Translations under genes and position numbers: made by a program
In this document: piece after piece, positions 10,777 through 22,334 of the stretch
Layout of the letters: each line of letters opens with the position of its first letter
How positions within the stretch are numbered: the stretch's first letter is position 1
Notes under the pieces: generated by a model
The model's database searches: none
What the model saw: the letters and a program-made list of their open reading frames with translations, nothing else
Told to the model about the DNA's origin: nothing
Assembly (NCBI GenBank): GCA_958510825.1
Contig: OY294052.1
Coordinates: 6,593,816 to 6,657,815, forward strand
Origin: Brachypterus glaber
Taxonomy: Eukaryota > Arthropoda > Insecta > Coleoptera > Kateretidae
Length of the DNA stretch: 64,000 nt
Direction of reading: 5' to 3'

Positions 10777-11735
10777 GTTTCCACTTCACACTTCAAAATC
10801 AAAACAAATGAACAATTCACTAATTAACCAGCCTCCGACTTCACATTTCTCATGTCAAAATGGTCCAAACAAAAATACATGGCCATCTTTACACATAAAA
10901 ACACTTGTCACTTAAAATCCAATTAAACGATAAACAACGAAAAGTTTATAAACACTCTACCAGAACCCACTCGATAAGGTTCAACTCGGACTGAAACTAT
11001 CTTCAATCGCGGATACCACAACTTGTCATCGCAATACAAGTAGCGACAAAACAATCGCAGCGCGCGGTCGACATACGAAAACATTTATCACGTGGGCAAC
11101 ACTAGCGACACCTGTCAATAAGTTATTTACAACACCAACAATCTCGTGTCTGAAATGCCGAAATCGCTGTGCGACAAATAACTTTTAAAATAACTTTAAA
11201 AATATCCAAAAACTATAATTTCCCAATAAAAGCAAGAAAATAATATTCAAAAACATAAAATGTATTCTATTAATTATTTTCTTTGCTCTTAAAGTAACAA
11301 AATTGATGGAAGTCGCATCAATCCAAACAAGTCAATAATACAAAATAATAGCAAAACCTAACTCTACATAAATGATGTGGATTTAAAATTTTAAGCTACG
11401 AAAATTACTTAAATAAAACAAAGAAAAACCAAGAATTTTAAAAATAGAACAAACGTCATTCTCTTTGTTCAGTGCGGCTACTTAGCCACCAGAAGAAGTA
11501 GAAGTGGATTGTTGTTTCGATGAATTTAAATCTGTTCTAAAATTACCTTAAATGATTATATAACTAAGATATACTTTTATTTGTTCCTTGTTTATTTAGA
11601 AGTTGTGACAAATTAGTGGCATGAAAATAATAATTAAATTGACAGAAAATGAAACATAACCTTCCAAAAAATAATTAAAAGTCACAAACAGGAATAATAC
11701 ATTCAAAAAGTGATTGAAGAGTGTTTATTATTAAA
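10777..11735. promoter_or_regulatory. Intergenic region between divergent osp and TMEM11
   Basis: 959 bp separate the two start codons, so this must hold the 5' UTRs and promoters of both genes (unless upstream non-coding exons exist). The portion around 11000-11160 is relatively GC-rich for the window and contains GCAGCGCGCGGTCGACA. No clear TATA box or known operator was identified. Confidence 0.5.
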
Positions 11736-11755
11736 ATGGATGCCGGTGGAGATAG
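11736..11755 (+). CDS. TMEM11: TMEM11 exon 1
   Basis: Encodes MDAGGD plus two bases of the next codon. Splicing here uses the non-canonical donor GCAAGT at 11756, because the nearby GT (11760) would leave the next exon out of frame. Confidence 0.75.
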
Positions 11756-14700
11756 GCAAGTACATATTACATCCCTAAATAACTTTAAACTATTATTTAT
11801 TTAATATTTTAGGCCCTTGTCCTCAACGAATGTAGCTGTTATTCGGGAAGTGTATGATAGCGAGTTTTCACAACACGCCTTTTCTGTGGAGCTTGAGAAA
11901 GCTTTAGATAGTTGTTGTTCAGTAATAGTAATAGAACCTAGTCAATTAGGGAATGAAACCGCCCATTGGATCACTTTTGGAAATTATTTACACAAAACTG
12001 CAGTCGTATCTGGTTTTACATCTATTATTTCAGGTAAAAACTGGTTTAAGAAACAAACACAGGGCTGTAGCTAGATCAATATCCTATGACACACTCAGAA
12101 AATTTTAATACTAAATTTTATTTGTAAATACATATTTGTTATTTATATCGCCACCATTGGTATTTAACACTTTACTTGTGATATTAAATACTGAAATGTG
12201 TGTATTGTATACAAAATGTTGTCATACTAACATAAAGACTGCTGGTACATTTAAATCCCCACGTAACATGTGTTTATTAATACTAGCATGTTATAGTAAA
12301 AATTACTGTAACATTTGGTAAAGAATATCACACTTATAATATGGTATACTTTGAGTTGTTGTTTAGTTGTATTACTGATCTAGTTTAAAGAATGTTGCAG
12401 TATTCAGAAAAATTAACAATACATATGCAATACATACAGGGTGATCCATAACTGGCATGCCAAAATTTAACAGGTGATTCTAGATCCAAAAATATAAAAA
12501 AAGTTCCTATAAAGGTTGGTCCGGAAATGAGCCCTAAGGGATCTAGGGCCCTTTAAAATTGTAATAAAAATAAGGTTTTTAATTAATAACTCGGGTACCG
12601 TTTAAGCTAGAGCGGCGAGCTTTTGCATGTATACTAGTATTAATAAGGGCAATAAGTTTATGTTAATTAATTTTTTTAATTTATCCAGAGGCGTGCCCAG
12701 ACGGACAAAATATATGAGGCTTAAAACATTTTTGCCCCAAACTTTTTTTTGTTGTAAAAAATATAGATTTGTAGAGTAAAAATACATATAAAATATCATA
12801 TAGTGTAACACTGTAGGAGCAACCGTTATCAAAAAAAAAATGCAATTAAGAGAAAGTAACATTTTGTGCCACCAAAAACGTTACTTTTTAAAAGGCTATT
12901 ACTCCTTTAATATTAAATTTAGGTGTTTTGGTGTATAATACTTTTTTGCTCAGTTTTAAATGAAGAATCACCCTGCAGCATTAAAATTTTATTGGTGCTT
13001 TTTTTTGTTCTCCATTCAATACGTCATCTTTGAAGGGCCGTAGCTCCCTTAGGGCTCATTTCCGGACCAACTTTTTTTCATATTTTTGGATGTAGAATCA
13101 CCTCTTAAATTTCGGTACGCGAGTTCTGGAACAGGCTGTATAAAAAGTACATATTTTTTAGTACAATACACACACTCTTTTTTTGGTAATAGGCAGCTTA
13201 CAGTATTTCCCTGATCCTTCTGATATTTTTTTTGGAATTTTGTTGATCTCTTTAACAAATCATCAAGGTGGTTTTAATTTTATCAGTGAGTCATTTTATG
13301 AGACAGCCATATGATGTCAAAATATTTTATTAATAAATAATCAGTATTGCTTGTAACATTATATATACAATGTACATACAAACCTATCACATTTCTTTCC
13401 AGTTTTAAAATATTTCACTTCAGGGTACCACATGTCATAAATATAGCATTTTTGTCCTAAAATTGTCATAAAAATAGATATAGTGGAAACACCCCTCCAC
13501 CATTGTAACTAGGGCCAGATTTTATGAAGTTGTTTCCCTAGCCAATAGGTAAAATTTAACCCCCATCCAAAAGAAAAATAAAAAAAAGGAATTGATAAAA
13601 AAAGTTATCAAGCCGAGGGGTACTTGTCCATAATAACTTGACAAACTTTATGAGGAAATCTTCTATAAAAAATAACATAAAAAGCCTGTTTAGGCATAGT
13701 TCAATTAAAAAAGAGCAAAGTAATAAAAATTATTATTATTGACCCCTTAACAAGCTCATTAAAGGAGTGTAAAAAGTGCATAGACTTATTCTTCATTTTA
13801 TAATTCTTAGTTTAAAATAACCTTAATAATGATTTTACATCGGCACTTAGTGCTTCTAAGGGTGCCGATGTATTGAAATCTTCGCCGAAAAGTCAAAATC
13901 TTTGACCACGTTTTTTTCACATTTCTCGACGTTTTACACCATTCTGAGTTGAAATCAGTCTGTCTGGGTGTAAACTCTCTAACTCCATTTCTACATGAGA
14001 TATCGACTTGCGGTTTTTTGCATATTGTTTCTTATCGTATTCCGAAGAGCTGATTAGATTTTGGGGGTAAACGATTGGGGGTAAGGGGGTAAAAATAGGG
14101 TAAAACTCGTACTTTTAGCGTTTTTTGTTTATAACTAAGGCAATTATTTATGTATTTGGTTAATTTAGCACTTATATAAAAGATAATTTTAAATTGGTCA
14201 AAAAATGTTATAAAAACGTTTTCCTAAAACGCATTGTTTTTGAGATATTGGCGTTTAAAGCAGTAAAAGGTTTTTTTAGCATATCTCACATATTTATAAC
14301 TCGATTTCAAAAAATTATATTTTAAATAAAAGCTCTTTTTAAGCCCTATAAAAAATGTTATATGCAGTTTTTTGCTAGAATATGTTTTAAAGATACCGAA
14401 TTTAAAATCAAGTAAAAACATATTTTGATTATTAATTTTAATTATATATTAAGTGTACAAGGAAACCTAAATATAAATATTATACAAGTTAGTTTGTGCA
14501 GTGAGGAGTAGTAGTAAAATTGTAAATATGTTATGCTACCCTGTTCTAATAGCATGTTATTATTTTTCCCAATAGTGCCGATGTTTTGACAGGGTGCTTG
14601 CAACGTTTCATCTAGTTTATGTCTGTATTCATGTTTTAATTGATATTTTATTCTAAAAATATGCATGAATTTAAACTCAAGGTTAACCAGTGAGATATTT

Positions 14701-16754
14701 TTAGGCTTTAATGTGACATATTCATTAATAAAAAGGAAAAAAACTATTTGAATGTTCCTTTTATCTTTTTAAATTACATACATGTTAAGGGGACAGTCAT
14801 TATTTAAGTCGCGCATGTAAATGCGAGACACTGGGGTAGCTAAAACTGAATCTGAAACTTTGGCCAAAAAGTTTTTTGTATTTTCTTTACGCGAATGTTT
14901 TTTTTTTAGTAAAACCTTTTTGGTAATATTTTTTTTACAAATTTAGCGCAGTTCACACTTCTTGAGCGTCTATACAGGGCCATCTATGAATAACATGACG
15001 CTTATTTTGGCATGATGAGGAATAAAACCTCTTGAAAACATACTTATTTAAATCTGACCCCTGTACCATTCCTTAAAGTTTCTCACTGACTTAGTGTGTG
15101 CAGTTTTTTATAGATGGTCCCTAAATATTATATTATTTTTATTTAATTTTAAGCCAAGCACATTCATTGTAGAATTCAATCTTCTATAGAATTCTAGACA
15201 GACAGAAACATATATTTCTCGCCATTTTTTACCCTCCCTTATATTTTATGTGACACAATGCTCTAGACCCCCTTCTCTCCCTGTCACAAAGTATCACAAA
15301 CTTCTGGAGCCCCTCCCCACTAGCGTGACAACTTTATGGGCGTCCCCTATGACAGAAATCGTAAATTTAAGAAATTTTATTATTTTTAGGTTTCATATGG
15401 CCCACAACGTATACTCCGCAATTACATTTGAGTATTTTTTCAATGTTCTGTACAGGACTTTATACAGCATCATGGCAGTTTGATAACTGTGTGAAATATC
15501 AGGTAATATATTTTTGTCACTACTAGTATATTGCCCTGGGGTAGAGACAACGAACTAATAACTCTTCTTTCTAGAATACGCATACCGTTAAAATAAAGTA
15601 TCGCCAACATCTCGGTTTGTTTGTAAACAAATAGTAGGTATATTCAGGCCTGAACAATAACAATTACCAGTAACTGGTATTGTTGTCTCTGTTAGAACAA
15701 AGATGTGCGAGTAAGACAGACGAATGTTTATGGCAATGTTAAAATACAACGTTGTGGTAACGTTAGAGTATAACGTTAGTATCCAACGTTGTGAAGCGGA
15801 ACATTTATACATTGTGACAACATGATTTTAAACAATAATTCTACGTTGCGAAAACGTTAATAGAACGTTACTTTTATACTAGTGGAGGAATAACCTTATT
15901 ACATCGGCACTTAGTGCTACTAAGAGTGCCGATGTATTGAAATCTTCGCCGAAAAGTCAAAATCTTTGACCACGTTTTTTTCACATTTCTCGACGTTTTA
16001 GACCATTCTGAGTCGAAATCAGTAAAAAAAATTTTTGCGTCCGTCCGTCTGTCTGTCTGGGTGTAAACTCCATTTCTACATGAGATATCGACTTGCGGTT
16101 TTTTGCATATTGTTTCTTATCCTATTCCGAAGAGCTGATTAGATTTTGGGTGAAACGATTGGGGGTAAGGGGGTAAAACTCCTATTTTTAGCGTTTTTTT
16201 GTTTATAATTGAGGCAATTATTATTGTATTTGGTTAATTTAGCACTTATATAAAAGATAATTTTAAATTGGTCAAAAAATGTTATAAACAACGTTTTCCT
16301 AAAACGCATTTTTTTCGAGATATTGGCGTTTAAAGCAGTAAAAGGTTTTTTTAGCATATCTCACATATTTATAACACGATTTCAAAAAATAATATTTTAA
16401 ATAAAAGCTCTTTTTAGGCCATATAAAAAATGTTATATACAGTTTTTTGCTAGAATATAATGTTTTAAAGATACAGAATTTGAAATCAAACAAAACACCT
16501 AGTTTGAAATTTGCAAACTAGATGGCTCTAGAGTACAATAGTGCTTGCAACGTTTCATCTAGTCTTTTCTTTATTTTCAGGTTGAAAGAGATCCAAGGAA
16601 GCTAGTGCGGTTACCAATTCTAGGGGCTCTTACATCGGAATCCCCCGTAGTTCTAGTTCGCAAAGACGACACCAGACGCAAAATTTTACATTGTACAGTA
16701 TCACTAACTGCGGCCGCATTCTGCATATACAAATTCTATCGTACCGTAAAATAA
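11736..16754 (+). CDS. TMEM11: TMEM11 / PMI mitochondrial membrane protein (4 exons)
   Basis: Join 11736-11755, 11813-12033, 15390-15502, 16581-16754 gives 175 residues with no break; the family is about 190. Recognition: VIVIEPSQLGNETAHWITFGNYLHKTAVVSG, split here as VIVIEPSQLGNETAHW and GNYLHKTAVVSG, then SWQFDNCVKYQ and PVVLVRKDD, all hallmark blocks of vertebrate TMEM11 and Drosophila PMI. The family sits in mitochondrial membranes, works with MICOS, and shapes cristae and mitochondrial morphology. Two hydrophobic stretches are visible, around VSGFTSIISGFIW and LSIFSMFCTGLYTASW. Exon phases are 2, 1, 0. Intron 1 is 57 nt and appears to use a GC donor (GCAAGT). Introns 2 and 3 each carry a copy of the same ~0.7-kb repeat. 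Start chosen because ATG GAT GCC is preceded by TTAAA and restores frame. Confidence 0.93.
11813..12033 (+). CDS. TMEM11: TMEM11 exon 2
   Basis: Follows a TTTTAG acceptor and ends TTTCAG|GTAAAA in phase 1. It encodes the soluble N-terminal part and the start of the first membrane segment. Confidence 0.93.
12437..13138 (+). mobile_element. CAGGGTGATCC MITE, copy in TMEM11 intron 2
   Basis: About 0.7 kb from CAGGGTGATCCATAACTGG to GAGTTCTGGAACAGGCTG, flanked by TA on both sides. Full copies also at 22925-23658 (minus) and 29021-29753 (plus). Subterminal blocks GGTCCGGAAATGAGCCCTAA and its inverse CTTAGGGCTCATTTCCGGAC make a second inverted pair. TA flanks suggest a Tc1/mariner-type mover, which is inference. 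Confidence 0.75.
13835..14615 (+). repeat. CATCGGCACTTAGTGC repeat, copy 1 (TMEM11 intron 2)
   Basis: Starts TACATCGGCACTTAGTGC and ends TGCTTGCAACGTTTCATCTAG. A close copy in the same orientation lies at 15899-16562, on the other side of TMEM11 exon 3. Includes GACCACGTTTTTTTCACATT and GTCTGTCTGG blocks. This copy has lost a CCGTCCGTCTG segment and carries extra sequence before its right end. A distant relative is at about 44530-45180. Confidence 0.8.
15390..15502 (+). CDS. TMEM11: TMEM11 exon 3
   Basis: Acceptor TATTTTTAG, donor CAG|GTAATA. Read in the frame set by exon 2 it gives FIWPTTYTPQLHLSIF and TGLYTASWQFDNCVKYQ, the second membrane segment of the family. The frame that looks open by itself here (ending MAV) is a shadow. 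Confidence 0.92.
15551..15727 (+). mobile_element. CAACGAACTAAT hAT-like MITE, right-truncated copy
   Basis: Begins CAACGAACTAATAACTCTTC like the complete copies at 47821-48072 and 56357-57237, but the right inverted repeat is missing; the sequence runs instead into AACGTT-rich repeat DNA (15740-15880). Confidence 0.7.
15899..16562 (+). repeat. CATCGGCACTTAGTGC repeat, copy 2 (TMEM11 intron 3)
   Basis: Direct copy of 13835-14615, keeping the GTCCGTCCGTCTGTCTG segment missing from copy 1. It ends only 18 bp before the exon 4 splice acceptor. Confidence 0.8.
16581..16754 (+). CDS. TMEM11: TMEM11 exon 4
   Basis: Acceptor TTATTTTCAG, stop TAA at 16752-16754. Encodes VERDPRKLVRLPI through the conserved PVVLVRKDD block and a C-terminal hydrophobic stretch ending FYRTVK. 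Confidence 0.93.
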   Translation, partial: VERDPRKLVRLPILGALTSESPVVLVRKDDTRRKILHCTVSLTAAAFCIYKFYRTVK

Positions 16755-17174
16755 AAAGATCTTCACAAGGTTGTTCCTTTAAAATAGTAGTGATCAAATA
16801 AAAATAAAAAAATGTTATTAGAACTAAATAAACAATGCCGCATTTTAAATTTGGCATTTATAGAGTTACAGACAATGCAAATTCTAGTTGAAATTTTTTA
16901 ATTGTAGCTATGTTCATGTTCATTGTCGGATCTGAAAATATTTTTGTTTGTTCAGAAGTATTGTGAAACTGTTGACAAAAATACGGATTTTTTTTTTTAA
17001 TTTACATCAAGTGTATAGTTGAATTTTATCATCCTGAGCTTCACCTCATATTTTAATCATCTGGACATTCTAGAACACGCTGTATGCAGGACGTACATTT
17101 TTAGTTTGTATGCGCGGTTGTGTTGAATTCTTGCAGCTACTTGTGACGTAGAGCTTAAAATAGGTCAATAAAGC
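16755..17174. other. TMEM11 3' flank
   Basis: Presumed 3' UTR and flank. AATAAA-like signals occur close to the stop (16797-16810), so polyadenylation here is plausible. Nothing else seen. Confidence 0.45.
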
Positions 17175-17970
17175 TACCAGGTGAGTTTTATTGTGTCCAC
17201 CCCTTAAATTAAGATTAATCTTCATTCAGTAAAAACGAAATTTTGGTGATTTATATAATTTTACATTGGCTATAAAATGGCGTGTTCAATTTTTTTGTTT
17301 CATTTCCGGTTTGGCCGGAAGTGGAATAAATTTGTTTTTTTTTTAATGGAACACCCTGTACTTTTTTACATTTTAGAATTCAGCCGAAAATTATATGTAT
17401 TGTTTTTTTTATTTTTTTTCTTCTTTTTCGGTTTTATCGTATAAAACGAGATAGATACACATAATTTACCTTCTTTTTACTTACTTAATCTTCAAAGTAA
17501 AAATCATACATTTGGTATAAGAAAAATAGCGGAAAAATAATCTACAAATAAAGTTTACATGGTCATAAAAAATAGGAGTTAAGGGCGAAAAACCGTTTTT
17601 AGCTCTAATTCGCTGTCGTTGATCAAATTTTTATTTTATATTTTTTTAAACTTAAGTAAAAACAAGGTAAATTATATGTACCTCATTTTTATATAATAAA
17701 AATGAAAACGAAAAAAAAAAAACAAAGCAAAAAAAACTCTCAGTTTTTTATACACACAATTATCGCTGAATTCAAAAATAAAAAAAATTACAGGGTGTTC
17801 CATAAAAAAAAAACATATTTATGCCGCTTCCGGCGAAACCGGAAGTGAAACAAAAAAAATAAATCCGCCATTTTATAGCCAATGTAAAATAAATCACCCA
17901 AGTTTCGTTTTTATTGAATAAAGATTAATCTTAATTTTGGGGGTGGACATAAATAAAACTCGCCCAGTAT
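17175..17970. mobile_element. Composite of two CCGGAAGT-family ends in inverted orientation
   Basis: The outer ~170 bp on each side are inverted copies: left ACCAGGTGAGTTTTAT and TGTCCACCCC, right GGGGTGGACATAAATAAAAC and CGCCCAGTAT. Inner boundaries read GGAACACCCTGTA (17340) and ACAGGGTGTTCC (17792). So either a single element with very long TIRs or two elements head to head. The family also occurs at 7145-7922, 28767-28945 and 38398-38578. Confidence 0.7.
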
Positions 17971-20127
17971 ATCAATAACATTGGTTGAAATAAGGTAAAT
18001 TTCCATATGTTTTCTCCATATTAAGTATGTTAGGTACAAAATTGATAATTTTCATCAGAGATTTTCATGTGAATCAGCTACACTAAAAATCTATAGAAAA
18101 TTCCCAAAAAAAAAACTTTTTAAAAGACGATTTTAAAGGCTTAAAAAAGCGGCTTATTTTTACTTAACTACAAGCATATTATATTTTCTGAATTCTCTTC
18201 CAAGGGTTTTTTAAATATAATTTTGCTTAGGGATGCCCGAGGGGCATGTGACTCGTCATTTGCAGGACGAAATATCCCCTTTTACATTAATCAATATCAC
18301 CCGATATCGCCTCTTGAAGGGACGAAATACCCCCTCAGTGACATGCCCCTCGGGGATCCCCTAGAAGTTTATTTTAGCTTCTAGTATTCTAAAGTTGTTC
18401 GTATTAATAGTTTTACAAACTACTCCGAATTAGAGTGGTTTCAGAGTCTCTGATATAATAATGTTTTCAGTATAAAAGAAAATATCAGAAATATTTTTTT
18501 TGGCGAAGTTTTTAGTTTATATATTTTTAAAATTTTATTTCCGGTGAGTCTTACCATGGTATCAATTTGTACAAAAAACAGTTTAGTTTTCTTTAAACGC
18601 ATTAAAATGTTTACAATATACTACAGAATCAGCTTTACAGATTCTCTAATATAATTATATAATAGAATGAGTTCAGTTTTATTACTAGTTCAAAAGTAAT
18701 TCTTGTACAACCATGGCATCTTTAAAGTTATTTTTTTATTTATTTTTTATCCGATTTTCAACTTTAAAGAAGTGTTAAAGTCACTATGTAGTCAAACCAC
18801 AAGAAGCATGATTTTTACTCAAAATAATATACTCCCTGTATACTATTTATACTAGAAAGCAATCAAATTAATAATAAACTAGCGCTAGCGCCCATTTTTT
18901 TATTTTTTGAGAATATTTTATTTAAAAATTCTAAATTTATTTTCTATATTCCATAAAATAAAGGTGCATTGGTTACAAAAACTAGGGATACTAGATCTAG
19001 GTCTTAAGTTATCAACCGATGCGCAGATGTTTTCTGACGGTTCCCGTTGTCTGTCGCCTTGCTAACTTAAGACTAGATCTAGTGTCCCTAACAAAAACCC
19101 CTATGTTTATACAAAATTTGACAAAATGTTTCGTTTTGGAATTTCGTCGATTTTTAACACAAATAGTTTCTGATCGAATATAAAAAAAATAAACGTATTG
19201 AACAATATTCTGTCATATTTAAATTAATATATTATTTCTTGTGTTAGGTAAAAATGTCTGTTTTGTCCTATGTTGTCATTGTCTAGCAAACCCAATTTGT
19301 TATGCATTTATTTTTACTATAGTATTTACTTGAGAATACAATTTATATATATGCTGTACTGATAAGTGAAAATACCTTACCCCTATGATGGTTTTTTTTA
19401 CCCTCTTTTTTCTAATCTAAAATCGTGCTTATTGTTTGCTTTTTAATTTATAAAATATAATTTATTTGTGGATGAATACGTTATAATTAAGAGGTATGTG
19501 TATTATATATAAATTATATTCTCTCCCTAAATATCAATTCGTGATAGTAGGTTAGGTACCGGTGCCTTTTTTTCAAATTTTTCTCATATTAATCCCAATT
19601 TTTGGAAACTCCTGCTTAAGCAGTCGTTGCATTTTCATCATTGGGAATAATATTAGTAAAATTTATGTAAAAAAACACCGATACCTAACCTAGTATCAGT
19701 TATGATATTACCCCTGAGTATACTCAAGTAATTTATTGATGATAAAATGCATAGTTAGGAAGAAAAACAAACATAAGTTAAACATTAATAATATAATTTA
19801 ATTATTATGCTTTAACATAATATACATAAATTAGTTTTGTTCTGTTTAAGTAAATGTTTGTATTGTACTCTGTTTAAAATTATATATTTTTTTGCCTAAC
19901 ATAAGATGTAATTACTTAGTTTAAAAAATATTGATGGTAAAAATTAATAAGTACAAGTATTATACAAATAAATATAAGGTATAAAAAAATCTTATTTACA
20001 GCAATTCTTGAGAGCAGGATTAAAATTGTTGCTTAGAGAGTCATTCAGTTTTTAAGGCATTTAAGAAAATTAGTATAGGAATTAAATTTTTAATAAAACT
20101 GACCATTTCCTGAGAATTGTAGCTTAT
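17971..20127. repeat. AT-rich intergenic DNA with three foldback hairpins
   Basis: No gene seen. Hairpins: 18232-18365 (arms GGGATGCCCGAGGGGCATGT and ACATGCCCCTCGGGGATCCC), 18978-19098 (arms with ACTAGATCTAGGTCTTAAGTTA and TAACTTAAGACTAGATCTAG), and 19544-19692 (arms TAGGTTAGGTACCGGTGCC and GGTGTTTTTT/ACCGATACCTAACCTA). Each looks like a small foldback MITE. Confidence 0.65.
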
Positions 20128-20529
20128 TAAAGTTTATTTTTTTAAGGTATAGTTATTTTAAATTTGCCGCTAAATACTCCACAAAGTCCGATTTACACTG
20201 AAGCATGTGGCTCGTTTTGAATGTCAACATAACCAAAATTTATAATTTTTGTTTACTTATTTTGTTTTTATGATGTTTTGATGTAAAAAAGAGAATTGAT
20301 AAAGCTGTTGCTAAAAACACTTTTGTATTCCTGTAGAAACAAAATTTGCTTATAAAATCGCTTTTATTCCAATAATTTAGAGGAATAACCCATTGTTTTA
20401 TCCTCATTAATGGCACGTCAACGTTTTACGGTTGTGTAAATCGGGCCTAGTCATTTCGCTTACGACGCATGCGTATCTTACGTTGCGGGAAGGTTTAAAA
20501 TAACTATACCTTAAAAAATAAACTTTAGT
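20128..20529. mobile_element. MITE with 33-bp TIRs
   Basis: Ends AAGTTTATTTTTTTAAGG...TATAGTTATTTTAAA and the inverse TTTAAAATAACTATACC...AATAAACTTTA. Interior about 330 bp, no coding frame. Confidence 0.75.
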
Positions 20530-20995
20530 ATCTATTGCTTTAAACAAATTTTAAATACTCCTTTTTAATTATGATCTAATTTAAATGCCTTGTTAGTTTA
20601 AGCTGTTAAAAATCTCTGTTGTTAAAATAAATATAAATAAAAACCTTTATTTTAGAGTTTGTGCATTATTTTACAAACTATACATCAATAATAAAAAATC
20701 ACATCACAGTCACACAAAGAAAACTAGATTTAACAATTCTGCTTAAAAATATTTTGAACTAAAAATTAAATTATTTGCACTTTTTTTGTGGGTATTTGGA
20801 AATATTTATTTTTTAACTCAAAATACTTTTGTTATTTTGTACTATAAAAAATATAACATGAAGTAGAACACGCCCTTAAATTGTTTTTAAACCTTTTTCA
20901 GCATTTTTGTCAATTTTCAGCCCTTAAATTATTTTTAAACCTTTATTTTAGCATTTTTGACAATTTTCAGATTTTTCAGAAAAAAATCCGATATA
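20530..20995. other. Unassigned spacer
   Basis: Contains a duplicated block CCTTAAATTNTTTTTAAACC followed by CATTTTTGNCAATTTTCAG at 20875-20970. No gene seen. Confidence 0.45.
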
Positions 20996-21481
20996 CGGGG
21001 TCATTCAGAAAAAAAATCGAAAATTCTATGGGGTGATTACATTAAAAAATATAAAATCGCCCTGCAGTATTGATATTGTTATTGGTACATTTTTTAGTTT
21101 CTATTTTTGATGCTCAGAACATGAAATTTTCTCTTTAACTGCAATTTTCTTGAGAATGGTTGGACGTATGGTATTACATAAAAAATACCTTTTTGAGAAA
21201 ATGTCAAAAAATCTAGATAAAAAAGTTTCTGGCAAAAAAGTGACATCGACTCTCCATTTTGCATGTCCTTGGTTTAAATTACCAAATTATCAATGTTGAG
21301 GCATGTGCATTTTTACTGCGGTTAGGGTTCCAGCTATATTAAATACCTTTTAGGTGTACCCTTCAGTTGTAGCTCCCTTATGACTCATTTCTGGACTAAC
21401 CTTTATAGGATTTGTTTTTCATATTTTTTAATGTAGAATGTCCCCTTAAAATTCGTGAATTTTTTTTTTTGAATAACCCTG
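20996..21481. mobile_element. CGGGGTCATTCA / TGAATAACCCTG TIR element
   Basis: Left CGGGGTCATTCAGAAAAAAA and right TTTTTTTGAATAACCCTG are inverted; flanked by TA. Internal block TAGCTCCCTTATGACTCATT is related to that of the CAGGGTGATCC family at 12437. Confidence 0.6.
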
Positions 21482-21789
21482 TATGGTTAAAATTCACCAC
21501 CGCGGTACACCGTGGGGCAGGGGGCAATAATTTAGAAATGTTTATAATTGTTTTAATAAATACTGGCCTATTTTTGTGGTCCCTGAAATTGAACCTGATA
21601 ATAAAAATGTTCTAGTTTTTTATTTTTTTTTGTGGGCAATATAGCGCAGCTCACATTGTGTTCTTTTTACATTTTCCTATCTGTTTAAGTTAAAACACAC
21701 CAATAAGTCAATAATAGATATAATTTGGACTCTAAAATTAATAAAAAAAAAACTAATTTTGAAACAGGTCTTTTTCTAGATAAAATTAT

Positions 21790-21875
21790 ATCAAGGGCTT
21801 CATAAAATAGGGGCGTATCTTCTATATATTAACACGGTTGATAAGCCCCTATGTTATAAAGCCCTCGATATGTCT
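21790..21875. repeat. Small hairpin downstream of the SDR gene
   Basis: ATATCAAGGGCTTCATAAAA with AGGGGCGTATC pairs with GATAAGCCCCTAT and TTATAAAGCCCTCGATAT. It ends 17 bp beyond the stop codon of the dehydrogenase and so probably lies in its 3' UTR. Confidence 0.7.
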
Positions 21876-21891
21876 AAACTGGACACAAAAA

Positions 21892-22334
21892 CTAAGAATT
21901 TCTTAACTTATTAGCTCGTTTCTCCATTGCCAAAAAATATACACTTGGAAAATATTTCCTTAAGAAAATAGCTACCTTTGGCAAAACAGTTGAAACCACA
22001 ACCTCTTTCTTTTTCTGAGCAACTGCCTGGAAAATCTGCTCAGAAACGTAATCCGGATCATATCCAGATTCTGTTGTTTTGTCCAGTTCTCCATATTTAG
22101 CTCCTGTTCCTGTTAGAGCATTCAAGGAGAGGTTGGTTTTGATGTAACCTGGACTTACGACTGAGACATTAATATTGTGACAAGCTATTTCTGCTCGTAG
22201 GCTGTCACTGAATGCTTGAAGGGCGTGTTTTGATGCACTGTATGCTGACCTTTCAGGCAGAGCTACTAGTCCTTGTACTGAACTGACAAATATTACGTGG
22301 CCCTCTTCTCGTTTCACCATTCCTGGCAAAACAG
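21892..22334 (-). CDS. SDR exon 3
   Basis: Acceptor TATATTTCAG, phase 1. Encodes AVLPGMVKREEGH, the catalytic Ser and YSASK, and the C-terminus MEKRANKLRNS. The frame continues open upstream of the acceptor, but those residues are intronic. Confidence 0.93.

Noticed and set aside
11736..11761. Canonical GT donor at 11760 for TMEM11 exon 1
   Set aside because: Would join exon 2 out of frame with the conserved protein; the GC donor four bases earlier keeps frame.
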